Shown here piece after piece: positions 52,483 through 62,027 of a stretch of 64,000 bases of DNA (within the stretch, counting starts at the first letter, position 1; the number at the start of each line of letters is the position of its first letter). Made by a program: the position numbers and the translations under genes. This DNA comes from Bradyrhizobium sp. CCGB12. Its GTDB lineage: Bacteria; Pseudomonadota; Alphaproteobacteria; Rhizobiales; Xanthobacteraceae. The stretch covers positions 2,418,001 through 2,482,000 of the forward strand of contig NZ_JANADO010000001.1 of assembly GCF_024199845.1 (NCBI RefSeq). The letters run 5' to 3'. The notes beneath the pieces are model-generated. The model was not told the DNA's origin. It worked only from the letters and a program-made list of their open reading frames with translations, and did no database searches.

Positions 52483-53616
52483 ATGAGCGACGGCAAGACC
52501 GGCCTGCAACTGCGTTCGCTGCTGAAGAAGAGCGGCGAGCTGGAGATATCTCTCGTCGATCTCCCAACGCCGGAGCCTGCTGACGATGAGGTCGTGGTCC
52601 GCGTCGAAGCCTCCCCGATCAATCCCTCGGATCTCGGACTTCTGATCGGGGCCGCCGACATGTCGGCGGCGAAGGCCTCCGGCACGAAGGAGATGCCGGT
52701 CATCACCGCCAAAATGCCGGAGGGCGCGATGCGGATGATGGCGGCCAGGTTCGATCAGTCATTGCCGGTCGGCAACGAGGGCGCCGGCACGGTGATCGGG
52801 ACCGGCTCGTCGGACGCGGCGAAAGCGCTGATGGGCAAGACGGTGTCGATGATCGGCGGCGCGATGTACACCCAGTATCGCGTGCTGAAGGTCCGCGACG
52901 TCATGGAGCTGCCGGCAGGCACCACGGCTGCCGACGGTGCGTCATGGTTCGTCAATCCGCTGACCGCGCTCGGCATGACCGAGACGATGCGGCGGGAAAA
53001 CCACAAGGCGCTCGTGCACACGGCGGCCGCCTCCAATCTCGGCCAGATGCTCAACAAGATCTGCATCAAGGACGGGATCGGTCTCGTCAACATCGTCAGG
53101 AGCAAGGAACAGGCCGACATCCTGCACAAGATCGGCGCCAAGCATGTCGTCGATTCCAGCGCGGCGAGCTTCATGGACGACCTCACCAACGCGCTGGTCG
53201 AGACCGGCGCCACGATTGCCTTCGACGCCATCGGCGGCGGCAAGCTGGCGAGCCAGGTTCTGACCGCTATGGAAGTTGCGGCCAACAAGACCGCGAAGGA
53301 ATACAGCCGCTACGGCTCCAACGTGTACAAGCAGGTCTACATCTATGGCAGCCTCGACACGCGCCCGACCGAGCTGAACCGCTCATTCGGTCTGAGCTGG
53401 GGCGTCGGCGGCTGGCTGCTCACGCCGTTCCTCCAGAAGATCGGCCCGGCCGAGATCGGCCGCCTGCGCCAGCGCGTTGCGTCCGAGCTCAAGACCACCT
53501 TCGTCAGCCACTACACCAAGGTCGTCTCGCTTTCCGAAGCGCTCGATCCCGCTAACATCGCGGTGTATGCCAAACGGGCCACCGGCGAAAAATTCCTCAT
53601 CAACCCAAATAAATAA
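52483..53616 (+). CDS. Zinc-binding dehydrogenase/quinone-reductase family protein
   Basis: The product (377 aa) has the MDR (alcohol dehydrogenase-like) fold: an N-terminal GroES-like domain with VVVRVEASPINPSDLG and EGAGTVIGTG, then a Rossmann-type domain with HTAAASNLGQMLNKIC. The catalytic zinc Cys/His set is not evident, so it resembles NADPH quinone reductases more than alcohol dehydrogenases. GGGAGGA precedes the ATG. It is 44 bp after eno. Its last 39 bases begin a 63-bp segment repeated at 55,403-55,465. Confidence 0.82.
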   Translation: MSDGKTGLQLRSLLKKSGELEISLVDLPTPEPADDEVVVRVEASPINPSDLGLLIGAADMSAAKASGTKEMPVITAKMPEGAMRMMAARFDQSLPVGNEGAGTVIGTGSSDAAKALMGKTVSMIGGAMYTQYRVLKVRDVMELPAGTTAADGASWFVNPLTALGMTETMRRENHKALVHTAAASNLGQMLNKICIKDGIGLVNIVRSKEQADILHKIGAKHVVDSSAASFMDDLTNALVETGATIAFDAIGGGKLASQVLTAMEVAANKTAKEYSRYGSNVYKQVYIYGSLDTRPTELNRSFGLSWGVGGWLLTPFLQKIGPAEIGRLRQRVASELKTTFVSHYTKVVSLSEALDPANIAVYAKRATGEKFLINPNK

Positions 53617-53640
53617 TCGTGATGTGCGACGGCACGTCAC
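53578..53640 (+). repeat. Direct repeat, left copy (end of dehydrogenase gene)
   Basis: These 63 bases cover the last codons of the dehydrogenase gene and its 3' flank. They match 55403-55465 with no gaps and about 10 mismatches by eye. The best-kept part is the run AAATAATCGTG and then TGTGCGACGGCACGTCAC. The two copies bracket the SDR/AraC genes. Confidence 0.85.
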
Positions 53641-53647
53641 ACGGAGT

Positions 53648-54385
53648 TTATGTCTGGGCAGTCGGGCGAATGACGACCTCACCGACGTCCACACTGTCTG
53701 GCTGAGCGATTGCGAAGGCGATAGCTTCCGCGACGGCGCTCGCCGGAATGGCCAGCGCCTTCATGCTCGCTTGCCCTTGCTGGCGTAACGCCACATCCGT
53801 CATCGAGGATGGCAACTCGGTGTCGACATATCCGGGCGAGATGGTCGTCACCCGAAGCGACGGACCAGCCTCCTGACGAAGCCCTTCGGAAATCGCCCTG
53901 ATGGCATTCTTCGATCCCGCGTAGACGGCCATTGTCGGAACGATCTTGATGCCGGCGGTCGATAGCGTGTTGACGAAATGCCCGAAGCCCTGACGGCGGA
54001 AGACGGGCAGGGCCGCCGCGATTCCGTAGAGCGCGCCTTTCACGTTCACGTCGATCATGTCGTCCCAGTCATCGACCCTCAGATCGTCTAGAAAGGAAAT
54101 CGGGGCAATCCCCGCGTTGTTGATCAGGACGTCCAGCTTCCCGTATCGGTCCATTGCGAGCTGGACCAGGTTGGCGACGTCATCGCGCCGCCTGACGTCG
54201 GTGACGAGATACGACGCCTTTCCGCCCCTGGACGCGATGCTCGCGGCCAGCATCTCCAGCCTGTCGGAGCGCCTCGCGCCGAGGATCACGACAGAGCCCC
54301 GATCTGCGAGATGCCTAGCGGTGGCCTCGCCAATTCCGCTGCTGGCGCCTGTAATCGCGACCACCTTGCCTGCGATACCTATCAT
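53648..54385 (-). CDS. SDR family oxidoreductase
   Basis: The product (245 aa) is a classical short-chain dehydrogenase with the NADP-type motif TGASSGIGEATA near residue 12, NNAGIAP, and the catalytic VYAGSKNAI (Tyr and Lys). The ATG at 54385 gives the normal N-terminus; the frame runs on upstream but overlaps the AraC gene region. It diverges from the AraC regulator gene with only 27 bp between starts, so that regulator probably controls it. It lies inside a direct-repeat-bounded segment. Confidence 0.87.
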   Translation of the reverse strand: MIGIAGKVVAITGASSGIGEATARHLADRGSVVILGARRSDRLEMLAASIASRGGKASYLVTDVRRRDDVANLVQLAMDRYGKLDVLINNAGIAPISFLDDLRVDDWDDMIDVNVKGALYGIAAALPVFRRQGFGHFVNTLSTAGIKIVPTMAVYAGSKNAIRAISEGLRQEAGPSLRVTTISPGYVDTELPSSMTDVALRQQGQASMKALAIPASAVAEAIAFAIAQPDSVDVGEVVIRPTAQT

Positions 54386-54412
54386 GGCTGTTCCATCCAG
54401 TTTCGTGGTGGG

Positions 54413-55414
54413 ATGAACTTCGCATCGGGATCGGGGATGATCTATGCTCGAAGTGCTCTGAAATCGTCGAGATCGGATCAAGCCCTGGATCTAGCGCCGG
54501 ACAAAACCTTGGACCCTCTGTCCCAGGTCTTCTCGCTTTTGGACGTTCGCGCAGCGCGTTGCACGAGGTTCGAGGCCGGCGGCAATTGGTCGTATCGGTT
54601 CCCGGCAAAACCTGCCCTGAAATTCGGTGCGGTCATCCGTGGCGATTGCTGGATCGACTTCGGCGACGAGGCCCATCACCGACTTGCCACCGGCGACTGT
54701 TTTCTTCTGGCGAATGCACCAGCCTATGTTCTCGCCAATGACGAGGACATGGCTCCCGAAGACGGGATAACGACGTTCGATTGGGCGCGGTCGGATGTCG
54801 CGCGTCACGAAGGCAGCGATACCGTTCTGCTTGCCGGCAGTTTTGATTTTAAAGCGTCAGACGCCGAATTGCTGCTCGATTCACTCCCTCGCTTCTTGCT
54901 CATACCGGCGCGCAGACCGTCGGCATCCGTCATGCAATCCACCTTGCAGATTCTCGACCTTGAAATCAGAGGGACGGGAATCGGAGCGGCCGTTCTCACC
55001 GACAGGCTTGCCGACGTCCTCCTCGTCCAGGTGCTCCGCGCGGCGCTGGACCAAAGCGCCGGCGAAGGCTTCGGATGGATCAGCGCACTGGTCGACGCCA
55101 GGATCGGCAAGGCAATCAGGCTGATGCACGAGGACATCGCTCACCCCTGGACGCTGGACGCATTGGCCAACGCGGTTGCCATGTCGCGATCCGCATTTTC
55201 AAAGCGGTTCAGGTCGCTGGTGAGGCGGGCGCCGCTCGACTACCTCCTTCGATGGCGAATGCGGCTTGCATGCGAGCAGTTGCGACGTGGGGCGACCGTT
55301 TCGGCAACCGCCGCACAGGTGGGATATTCGTCGGAGAGCGCTTTCGGGCATGCCTTCAAACGAGTCTACGGCCACCCGCCGAAGCGGTACTGGCGCAGAC
55401 GTGCCGCTGGCTAA
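54413..55414 (+). CDS. AraC family transcriptional regulator (cupin_6 type)
   Basis: The product (333 aa) has an N-terminal cupin-like ligand domain (GDCWIDFGDEAHHRLATGDCFLLANAP) and a C-terminal double helix-turn-helix with AMSRSAFSKRFRSLV and VGYSSESAFGHAFKRVYG. Start 54413 or the ATG at 54437 are both possible. Its stop codon and last residues fall inside the right copy of the 63-bp direct repeat, so the end of the gene may have been fused to repeat sequence. It likely regulates the divergent SDR gene. Confidence 0.87.
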   Translation: MNFASGSGMIYARSALKSSRSDQALDLAPDKTLDPLSQVFSLLDVRAARCTRFEAGGNWSYRFPAKPALKFGAVIRGDCWIDFGDEAHHRLATGDCFLLANAPAYVLANDEDMAPEDGITTFDWARSDVARHEGSDTVLLAGSFDFKASDAELLLDSLPRFLLIPARRPSASVMQSTLQILDLEIRGTGIGAAVLTDRLADVLLVQVLRAALDQSAGEGFGWISALVDARIGKAIRLMHEDIAHPWTLDALANAVAMSRSAFSKRFRSLVRRAPLDYLLRWRMRLACEQLRRGATVSATAAQVGYSSESAFGHAFKRVYGHPPKRYWRRRAAG

Positions 55415-55465
55415 AAATTCCCTATCGCCCCGAACAAATAATCGTGGTGTGCGACGGCACGTCAC
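55403..55465 (+). repeat. Direct repeat, right copy (fused to AraC gene end)
   Basis: This 63-bp segment is an ungapped, roughly 84% match (by eye) to 53578-53640. It resembles a diverged copy of the dehydrogenase gene's 3' end and flank. The AraC stop codon (55412-55414) lies in it. Confidence 0.85.
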
Positions 55466-55559
55466 CGAAAGAAGGTCTTGCCTTCTGAGCGAAGCCGGGG
55501 ATTATTCCGCCGCCGTTGAAAGCGGAAAATCCGCAGGGCGCTCAGAAGGGGACCTCTCC

Positions 55560-56558
55560 ATGACTGATTTGAACCGCCGCCACTTGCTTGCAGGCGCTGC
55601 CACCATCGGCGCGGCTGCCGTTACCGGCCTTCGGCCAACCGCCGCCAATGCCTCAGTGCCACCGACCGGGACGCAGGCGCCGGGCTTCTACCGCTACAAG
55701 GTCGGCAGTTACGAGTGCACGTCGATCAACGACGGCGCGCGCACCTTTCCGATGCCGGAGAAGTTCGTCGTCAACATACCCAAGGAGGAATCCCTGGCTG
55801 CGGGTGAGGCGGCCTACATGCCGAAGGGCATGGTCACAGTGCCGTTCAATCCGCAGCTCATCAACACCGGCTCCAAGCTCGTGCTGATCGATACTGGCAA
55901 CGGAGTCGCCAATCTGGAGCCGAGCAAGGGCGCCGTCGGCCGCACCCTGCAAAACCTTGCCGCAGCTGGCGTCGATCCGAAGAACATCGACGTCGTGCTG
56001 CTGTCGCATTTGCACCCCGACCACACCAACGGCATCCGCCTTGCCGACGGCGCGCTCGCTTTCCCGAACGCGGAGCTCATGGTGCCGGGCAAGGACTGGG
56101 AGTTCTGGACCAGCGAGGACAACGCCGCCAAGGCCGAGTCCAATCCGATGATGAAGAACTATTTCGCCAACGTGAAGAAGACCTTCGCGGGCCTTGAGTC
56201 CAAGGTCACCAAGTACGACTGGGGCAAGGAGGTCGCGCCCGGCATCACCTCCATTGCGACGCCGGGCCATACCCCCGGCCACACTTCGTTCGCGGTCGCA
56301 TCGGGCGATGCCAAGGTGCTGATCCAGTCTGACGTCACCAACATTCCGGAATTCTTCCTGCGCAACCCGGATTGGCATGTCATGTACGACGCCGATGCTG
56401 CGCTGGCGCAGACGACGCGTCACAAATTCTACGACATGGCGGCGGCCGAGAAGGCGACCGTGATCGGCTTCCACTTCACCTTCCCCTCGGTCGGTCATGT
56501 CGAGAAGGACGGTGCCAAATATCGCCTGGTCCCGTCGGCGTGGAATCCGACGATCTGA
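55560..56558 (+). CDS. MBL-fold metallohydrolase with Tat-type signal
   Basis: The product (332 aa) starts MTDLNRRHLLAGAATIGAAAV, a twin-arginine-like signal followed by a cleavage region near AANAS. The metallo-beta-lactamase metal motif is HLHPDHTNG, with the later His in ATPGHTPGHTSF and the Asp in LIQSDVTN. The fold is like lactonases and related hydrolases, but the substrate is unknown. The ATG at 55560 is chosen for the signal. It follows the right copy of the direct repeat and ends before a terminator. Confidence 0.85.
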   Translation: MTDLNRRHLLAGAATIGAAAVTGLRPTAANASVPPTGTQAPGFYRYKVGSYECTSINDGARTFPMPEKFVVNIPKEESLAAGEAAYMPKGMVTVPFNPQLINTGSKLVLIDTGNGVANLEPSKGAVGRTLQNLAAAGVDPKNIDVVLLSHLHPDHTNGIRLADGALAFPNAELMVPGKDWEFWTSEDNAAKAESNPMMKNYFANVKKTFAGLESKVTKYDWGKEVAPGITSIATPGHTPGHTSFAVASGDAKVLIQSDVTNIPEFFLRNPDWHVMYDADAALAQTTRHKFYDMAAAEKATVIGFHFTFPSVGHVEKDGAKYRLVPSAWNPTI

Positions 56559-56586
56559 TCGAGCTGGACCGTTTGCGTAAAAGATC

Positions 56587-56606
56587 GGGCCGCCGCTTGG
56601 CGGCCC
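56587..56606 (+). terminator. Terminator of MBL-fold gene
   Basis: An 8-bp perfect stem (GGGCCGCC with GGCGGCCC) closes on GCTT and is followed by TATTGATTTG. It lies 28 bp after the stop codon. Confidence 0.7.
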
Positions 56607-56741
56607 TATTGATTTGGGCGACCATCTGCTTTCGCGAAACGCAGCGTTTCCAAATCAGTCCGGTTCATGCACTTGCATCCAATGGTCCGGATCGCTTAAG
56701 TGCCGCCCCGGCACTCCCGCTCAAGCCCTCAAGGATACCCC

Positions 56742-57293
56742 ATGGCCTACAACATCGTCGTGATCGCCGGCAGCCTGCGCAAGGACAGCTTCTCGCTCAA
56801 GATCGCCAATGCGCTCGCAAAACTCGCGCCTGGCTCGCTCAAGCTCGAGGTCGTCACGCTGGCGGGCATCTCGTTCTTCAACCAGGACCTCGAGGGCGCG
56901 CCGCCCGCGGACTGGCTGGCCTTCCGCGAGAAGCTTCAGAAGTCGGATGGCGTCATTTTCGTCACGCCCGAATATAACCGCGCGATCCCGGGTGTGCTGA
57001 AGAACGCCATCGACGTCGCCTCGCGGCCCTATGGCAAGAGCTCGTTCAACGGCAAGCCGGTCGGCATTATCTCGAACTCGCCGGGCCCGCTCGGGGGCGT
57101 CAGCGCCGCCAAGACGCTCCAGAACATCCTGCCGGGCATTGCCGGCCCGATCATGCAGCAGCCCGAGACCTATCTGAACGCCGTCGGTGACGCCTTCGAT
57201 GCTGACGGCAACCTGACCAAGGAGTCGCTGAAGCCCGTGCTCCAGGCCTATGTCGACGCGTTCGCCGCGCACGTCGCAAAGCACCACGGCTGA
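56742..57293 (+). CDS. NADPH-dependent FMN reductase family protein
   Basis: The flavodoxin-like product (183 aa) has the flavin phosphate loop VVIAGSLRKDSFSLKIANAL, the FVTPEYNRAIPGVLKNAID segment and NSPGPLGGVSA, all typical of the ArsH/ChrR/YieF-type reductase family. It could reduce quinones, metals or free FMN; the sequence does not decide. AAGGA at 56731-56735 precedes the ATG. It stands alone between terminator and repeat. Confidence 0.87.
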   Translation: MAYNIVVIAGSLRKDSFSLKIANALAKLAPGSLKLEVVTLAGISFFNQDLEGAPPADWLAFREKLQKSDGVIFVTPEYNRAIPGVLKNAIDVASRPYGKSSFNGKPVGIISNSPGPLGGVSAAKTLQNILPGIAGPIMQQPETYLNAVGDAFDADGNLTKESLKPVLQAYVDAFAAHVAKHHG

Positions 57294-57344
57294 GGCGAAC
57301 GGCCTACCACCAAGCTTCGTCCTCATAGGAAGAAATCAATTGGG

Positions 57345-57386
57345 TGTCATTCCGGGGTCGGTGCTGCGCATCGCCCCGGAATGACA
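57345..57386. repeat. Palindrome of GTCATTCCGGGG type
   Basis: The arms TGTCATTCCGGGG and CCCCGGAATGACA are exact 13-bp inverted repeats separated by 16 bases. Such GTCATTCCGGGG elements are frequent between genes in Bradyrhizobium. It lies between the FMN reductase gene and ftsB and could serve as terminator. Confidence 0.8.
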
Positions 57387-57436
57387 GCTTATCCAAAATT
57401 AGCGCTCCCTTAACCAACCTGTCCCATCTTCCAAGG

Positions 57437-57754
57437 ATGGTATCCCGCGCGCGCCTGAAATCGATCCTGACCGGTCTTGCCCTCTATGCGATGGCAGCTG
57501 CCATCGTTGGCTATTTCGGCGTCAACGCCTATACCGGCAAATACGGCCTCAACGCCCGCCAGGAACTGGATCAGGAGATCATCGCGCTGACCAGTGAGCT
57601 GGCACAGCTCAAGCGCGAGCGCGCCCGGAGCGAGCAGCGTGTCTCGTTGCTGCGCACGTCCAGGATCGATCCTGACATGCTGGACGAGCGGGCGCGCTAC
57701 CAGCTCGACTACGTCAACCCGCATGATCTCGTTCGGATGATCCCGGCGAAATAG
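57437..57754 (+). CDS. ftsB: Septum formation initiator (FtsB/DivIC family)
   Basis: This small bitopic division protein (105 aa) has an N-terminal membrane helix (ILTGLALYAMAAAIVGYFG) and then a leucine-rich coiled coil (LDQEIIALTSELAQLKRERARSEQRVSLL). The C-terminus MLDERARYQLDYV is the typical family end. AAGG lies just before the ATG at 57437. It occupies the usual position between eno and the pdh operon. The FtsB name is by family; orthology was not tested. Confidence 0.88.
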   Translation: MVSRARLKSILTGLALYAMAAAIVGYFGVNAYTGKYGLNARQELDQEIIALTSELAQLKRERARSEQRVSLLRTSRIDPDMLDERARYQLDYVNPHDLVRMIPAK

Positions 57755-57768
57755 CGTTTTCGCTGAAT

Positions 57769-57792
57769 TCGAAAGCGTTTTCGAAAGTGGCC
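57769..57792. repeat. Partial copy of the GCGTTTTCGA-type repeat
   Basis: GAAAGCGTTTTCGAAAGTGG resembles the first part of the element at 43866 (AAAGCGTTTTC..GAAGTGG). Only the opening portion is present. It is a weak, short match. Confidence 0.35.
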
Positions 57793-57954
57793 GTCGATGG
57801 ATCGCCATCCCGGCCTGGGGCGGCGCAACCCCGCGCCGCCCGTTCCGCCGTCATCCGTCTGTCAGAGTCTTGAGACAAGACGACAGCGCCGACCGTATCC
57901 GGTTCGGCGCCTGTGGCATTCGCAGCGATGCCGCGCGGAAACGGAGGCTTGGTG

Positions 57955-59331
57955 ATGCGAAACGGTCGTTCAAGACGGGCAATAAGTGTTGCAGCGATGC
58001 TGCTCGGCGTGGCTGTGATTCCGCTGTCGATGGCCTTCGCGCAGTCCGCGGTGCCATCGGGCGCCAAGCATTTCCTGACCGTTGATGGAAAGGCGCCACT
58101 GATCCTCGGGCATCGCGGCCTGCCGGGGCTGGTCGCTGAAGAGACCGAGGCATCATATGAACTCGCCGCGGCGCTGGGGACCGATGCGCTCGAAGAGGAC
58201 CTGCACCTGACCAAGGATTGCGTTCTGGTGGTGCGTCACAACCCCTGGCTGAGCGACAATACCAACGTGGCCGAGGTGGCGAAGACCAATGCCGCTGTTG
58301 CCGCCCGCAAGCGCACGGTGCCCGGTGTGCGCGTCAAGGCTCCGTCCGCCGCCGGCGTACCTGCCGACTACCTCACGGATCTCACCGATCCGTCCGATCC
58401 CAAATCGGTGCTGAAATCGCTGATCGTCGACGGCGAAGACCATACCAATGATTGGTCGATCACCGATTTCACCATGGCCGAACTGAAGCAATGGATCGCC
58501 GGCACCACGTATGACGCGGCCAACGAAAGGCCGAAGGTCTTCAACGGCAAGTTCCCGGTCATCAGCTTCCAGGACGTCATCGACATCGCCAAGGCCAAAT
58601 CCAGCGAGACCGGGCGCACGGTCTTGGTCTATCCGGAAACCAAGAACCCGACCTGGAACAATGCCCAGGCGATTGCCAATGGCTGCGGTGCGCCCGGCAG
58701 CCACCCGCTCGAGGATGCCCTGATCAAGATCATCAAGGACAATGGCCTCAACACGAAGGAGGCTCCCATCCTCGTTCAGAGCTTCGAGCCAGGCAGCCTG
58801 AAATATATGCGCAGCCATGGCCTTCAGACGCGGCAGGTCCAACTCATCGACGGTAACGGTATCGACTTCAGGAACGGCAAGGTCCTGCTCGACAACATCA
58901 CCAATTCCCGTCCGTTCGACTGGACGGTTTCAGGCGACGCGCGCTTGTATGATGCGATGCTGACGTCCGAAGGCCTTAACGACATCAAGACCTATGCCGA
59001 CGGCATCGGTCCGTGGAAGGCGTATATCGTCCCGCTCAAGATCACGCCGTGGAAGGACAGCAATGCCGACGGCACGCCCTACAAGGGATCCACGTCGGAG
59101 GCCACGACGCAGGATGCAACCAGCCTTGTCAGCGATGCGCACAAGCTCGGCCTGTTCGTGCATGTCTTCACGTTCCGGAACGAGAAGAAGTATCTGGCTG
59201 CCGACTATCGCGGCGATCCCAGCCTTGAATATCTCAAATTCTTCCGCCTCGGTGTCGATGGGGTCTTCACCGACTTCACGCATACCGGCGTTGCCGCCCG
59301 CGCAGCATATTTGCGAGAGCTGGGCTGGTGA
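57955..59331 (+). CDS. glpQ: Secreted glycerophosphodiester phosphodiesterase
   Basis: The exported product (458 aa) would hydrolyse glycerophosphodiesters to glycerol 3-phosphate. After a signal peptide ending SMAFAQ, the GDPD domain shows LILGHRGLPGLVAEET with the catalytic His-Arg, then DALEEDLHLTKD (metal ligands) and VVRHNPWL (second His). The C-terminal GVDGVFTDF motif is typical. The ATG at 57955 has GGAGG seven bases before it. It lies between ftsB and pdhA as an accessory gene. Confidence 0.9.
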   Translation: MRNGRSRRAISVAAMLLGVAVIPLSMAFAQSAVPSGAKHFLTVDGKAPLILGHRGLPGLVAEETEASYELAAALGTDALEEDLHLTKDCVLVVRHNPWLSDNTNVAEVAKTNAAVAARKRTVPGVRVKAPSAAGVPADYLTDLTDPSDPKSVLKSLIVDGEDHTNDWSITDFTMAELKQWIAGTTYDAANERPKVFNGKFPVISFQDVIDIAKAKSSETGRTVLVYPETKNPTWNNAQAIANGCGAPGSHPLEDALIKIIKDNGLNTKEAPILVQSFEPGSLKYMRSHGLQTRQVQLIDGNGIDFRNGKVLLDNITNSRPFDWTVSGDARLYDAMLTSEGLNDIKTYADGIGPWKAYIVPLKITPWKDSNADGTPYKGSTSEATTQDATSLVSDAHKLGLFVHVFTFRNEKKYLAADYRGDPSLEYLKFFRLGVDGVFTDFTHTGVAARAAYLRELGW

Positions 59332-59586
59332 GGCGCGGCTACGAATCGGACACGCGGGGGATCTCAGACCCTCCGATAGACATGTCCGAATTTGCTTGCG
59401 CCGGTTGCCTGCACCCCCGTCGTTGGCGGGGAGCTAATGTTGCCCAATCAAGCCCAAAGGTTTTGCAAAGTTTCGGCCACGTTGCAGTGCGGCATAATGA
59501 AAGTCGTGCCATGCCGCCGCGGTGCTTTCCAAGGGCGTTTGACTTGGGTTAGAGAGGGCTGAAGTTTTCTCTGACCCGGAATTCCC

Positions 59587-60609
59587 ATGGCCGCACCCAA
59601 GAAAGCCGCCGCAAGCACTGCACAGGACAAGACCAACGGCGGTTCGCCCCCGGAATTCACCAAGGAGCAGGAGCTCAAGGCGCTCCGCGACATGCTCCTG
59701 ATCCGGCGGTTCGAGGAAAAGGCCGGTCAGCTCTACGGCATGGGCGCGATCGGCGGCTTCTGCCACCTCTATATCGGCCAGGAGGCCGTGGTGGTTGGCA
59801 TGCAGATGGCGCTGAAGCTGGGCGATCAGGTCATCACCGGTTATCGCGATCACGGCCACATGCTTGCCACCGGCATGGAAGCCAACGGCGTCATGGCCGA
59901 GCTCACGGGGCGCCGCGGCGGTTATTCCAAGGGCAAGGGCGGCTCCATGCACATGTTCAGCAAGGAGAAGCACTTTTACGGCGGTCACGGCATCGTCGGT
60001 GCCCAGGTCTCGCTCGGCACCGGGCTTGCCTTCGCCAATCACTATCGCGGCAACGACAATGTCAGCGTCACCTATTTCGGCGATGGCGCGGCCAACCAGG
60101 GCCAGGTCTATGAGAGCTTCAACATGGCGGAGCTCTGGAAGCTGCCGGTGATCTACGTCATCGAGAACAACCGCTACGCCATGGGCACCTCGGTGTCGCG
60201 TGCCTCGGCGCAGCAGGATTTCTCCAAGCGCGGTGCGTCCTTCAACATTCCCGGCATGCAGGTCGATGGCATGGACGTGCGCGCCGTGAAGGCCGCGGGC
60301 GAGGAGGCGGCGGCCTGGTGCCGCGCCGGCAAGGGCCCCTATATCCTGGAGATGCAGACCTACCGCTATCGCGGCCACTCGATGTCCGACCCCGCAAAGT
60401 ACAGAACGCGCGAGGAGGTCGAGAAGGTTCGTCACGACCAGGACCCGATCGAGCAGGTGCGCAACCGCCTGCTGGCGGCCAAGGTCAGCGAGGCCGATCT
60501 CAAGGCGATCGACGCCGAGGTGCGCGAGATCGTCAACGCGTCTGCCGATTTCGCCCAGCAAGATCCCGAGCCGGATGCCGCCGAGCTCTGGACCGACGTT
60601 TACCGCTGA
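59587..60609 (+). CDS. pdhA: Pyruvate dehydrogenase E1 component, alpha subunit
   Basis: This thiamine-diphosphate enzyme subunit (340 aa) oxidatively decarboxylates pyruvate with PdhB. The N-terminal Ala/Lys-rich stretch precedes [16 protein letters not shown]. The TPP motif is [31 protein letters not shown], represented here by its GDGAANQGQ start and NN end. It starts the pdhA-pdhB-DUF5076-deaminase-pdhC cluster, and its product acetyl-CoA feeds GltA. A CATAAT at 59493-59498 could be its -10 box, though no good -35 is seen. Confidence 0.96.
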   Translation: MAAPKKAAASTAQDKTNGGSPPEFTKEQELKALRDMLLIRRFEEKAGQLYGMGAIGGFCHLYIGQEAVVVGMQMALKLGDQVITGYRDHGHMLATGMEANGVMAELTGRRGGYSKGKGGSMHMFSKEKHFYGGHGIVGAQVSLGTGLAFANHYRGNDNVSVTYFGDGAANQGQVYESFNMAELWKLPVIYVIENNRYAMGTSVSRASAQQDFSKRGASFNIPGMQVDGMDVRAVKAAGEEAAAWCRAGKGPYILEMQTYRYRGHSMSDPAKYRTREEVEKVRHDQDPIEQVRNRLLAAKVSEADLKAIDAEVREIVNASADFAQQDPEPDAAELWTDVYR

Positions 60610-60638
60610 ACGCGCGCAAGCTTTCTTTTGGAGTCGAT

Positions 60639-62024
60639 ATGCCAATTCAAGTGCTGATGCCCGCGTTGTCGCCCACGATGGAGAAGGGCAACCTCGCCAA
60701 ATGGCTGAAAAAAGAGGGTGAGACGATCAAGTCGGGCGACGTCATCGCCGAGATCGAGACCGACAAGGCGACCATGGAGGTCGAGGCGACCGACGAGGGC
60801 ACGCTCGGCAAGATCCTGATCCCCGAGGGCACCGCCGACGTCGCGGTGAACACGCCGATCGCGACAATCCTCGCCGACGGCGAGAGCGCCGCCGACCTGG
60901 CCAAGACGCCGGCGCCCGCCCAGAAGGCTGCGGAATCCGCGCCGCCTGCCGCCGCAAAGGCCGAGGCGCCTGCGCCGAAGGCTGCACCGTCCGCGCCGCA
61001 GGCTGTCACTGAACCTGATCCGGAAGTGCCGGCCGGCACCGAGATGGTGACGCAGACCATCCGTGAAGCCCTGCGCGATGCCATGGCCGAGGAAATGCGC
61101 CGCGACGCCGATGTCTTCGTGATGGGCGAGGAGGTCGCCGAATATCAGGGCGCCTACAAGGTGACCCAGGGACTCCTGCAGGAATTCGGCGCCAGGCGCG
61201 TCATCGACACGCCGATCACCGAGCACGGCTTTGCCGGCATCGGCGTCGGTGCCGCGATGACCGGCCTGAAACCGATCGTCGAATTCATGACCTTCAACTT
61301 CGCCATGCAGGCGATTGACCAGATCATCAATTCCGCGGCCAAGACGCTCTATATGTCCGGCGGACAGATGGGTTGCTCGATCGTGTTCCGCGGGCCCAAC
61401 GGTGCCGCCGCCCGCGTCGCCGCCCAGCACAGCCAGGACTACTCGTCCTGGTATTCGAACGTCCCGGGCCTCAAGGTCGTCGCGCCGTTCTCGGCCGCCG
61501 ATTACAAAGGTCTGCTCAAGGCCGCGATCCGCGATCCCAACCCGGTGATCTTCCTCGAGAACGAGGTGCTGTACGGGCACACCGGCGAAGTGCCGAAGCT
61601 CGATGACTTCGTGATCCCGATCGGCAAGGCGCGCATCGTGCGCGCAGGGAGCCACGTCACCATCATCTCCTGGTCGAACGGGATGACCTATGCGCTGAAG
61701 GCGGCCGACGAACTCGCCAAGGACGGCATCGAGGCCGAGGTGATCGACCTGCGCACGTTGCGTCCGATGGACACCGAAACCATCGTCAACTCGGTCAAGA
61801 AGACCGGGCGCGCCGTCACGGTGGAGGAGGGCTGGGCGCAGAGCGGCGTCGGCGCCGAGATCGCCGCGCGCATCATGGAGAATGCCTTCGATTATCTCGA
61901 TGCGCCTGTTGCGCGCGTCTCCGGCAAGGATGTGCCGATGCCCTATGCCGCGAACCTGGAGAAGCTCGCGCTGCCTTCGGCGGCGGAAGTCGTCGAGGCC
62001 GCCAAAGCCGTCTGCTACAGGTAG
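60639..62024 (+). CDS. pdhB: Pyruvate dehydrogenase E1 beta subunit with lipoyl domain
   Basis: The product (461 aa) has an N-terminal lipoyl domain with the lipoylated Lys in [13 protein letters not shown] (about residue 43), an Ala/Pro-rich linker to about residue 130, then the E1 beta transketolase-like domain with [17 protein letters not shown] and a C-terminal domain. The lipoyl part is nearly identical to that of PdhC, so it probably arose by duplication. Such a lipoyl-E1 beta fusion is known in alphaproteobacteria. The ATG follows TTGGAG at 60628-60633. Confidence 0.96.
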   Translation: MPIQVLMPALSPTMEKGNLAKWLKKEGETIKSGDVIAEIETDKATMEVEATDEGTLGKILIPEGTADVAVNTPIATILADGESAADLAKTPAPAQKAAESAPPAAAKAEAPAPKAAPSAPQAVTEPDPEVPAGTEMVTQTIREALRDAMAEEMRRDADVFVMGEEVAEYQGAYKVTQGLLQEFGARRVIDTPITEHGFAGIGVGAAMTGLKPIVEFMTFNFAMQAIDQIINSAAKTLYMSGGQMGCSIVFRGPNGAAARVAAQHSQDYSSWYSNVPGLKVVAPFSAADYKGLLKAAIRDPNPVIFLENEVLYGHTGEVPKLDDFVIPIGKARIVRAGSHVTIISWSNGMTYALKAADELAKDGIEAEVIDLRTLRPMDTETIVNSVKKTGRAVTVEEGWAQSGVGAEIAARIMENAFDYLDAPVARVSGKDVPMPYAANLEKLALPSAAEVVEAAKAVCYR

Positions 62025-62027
62025 ACC

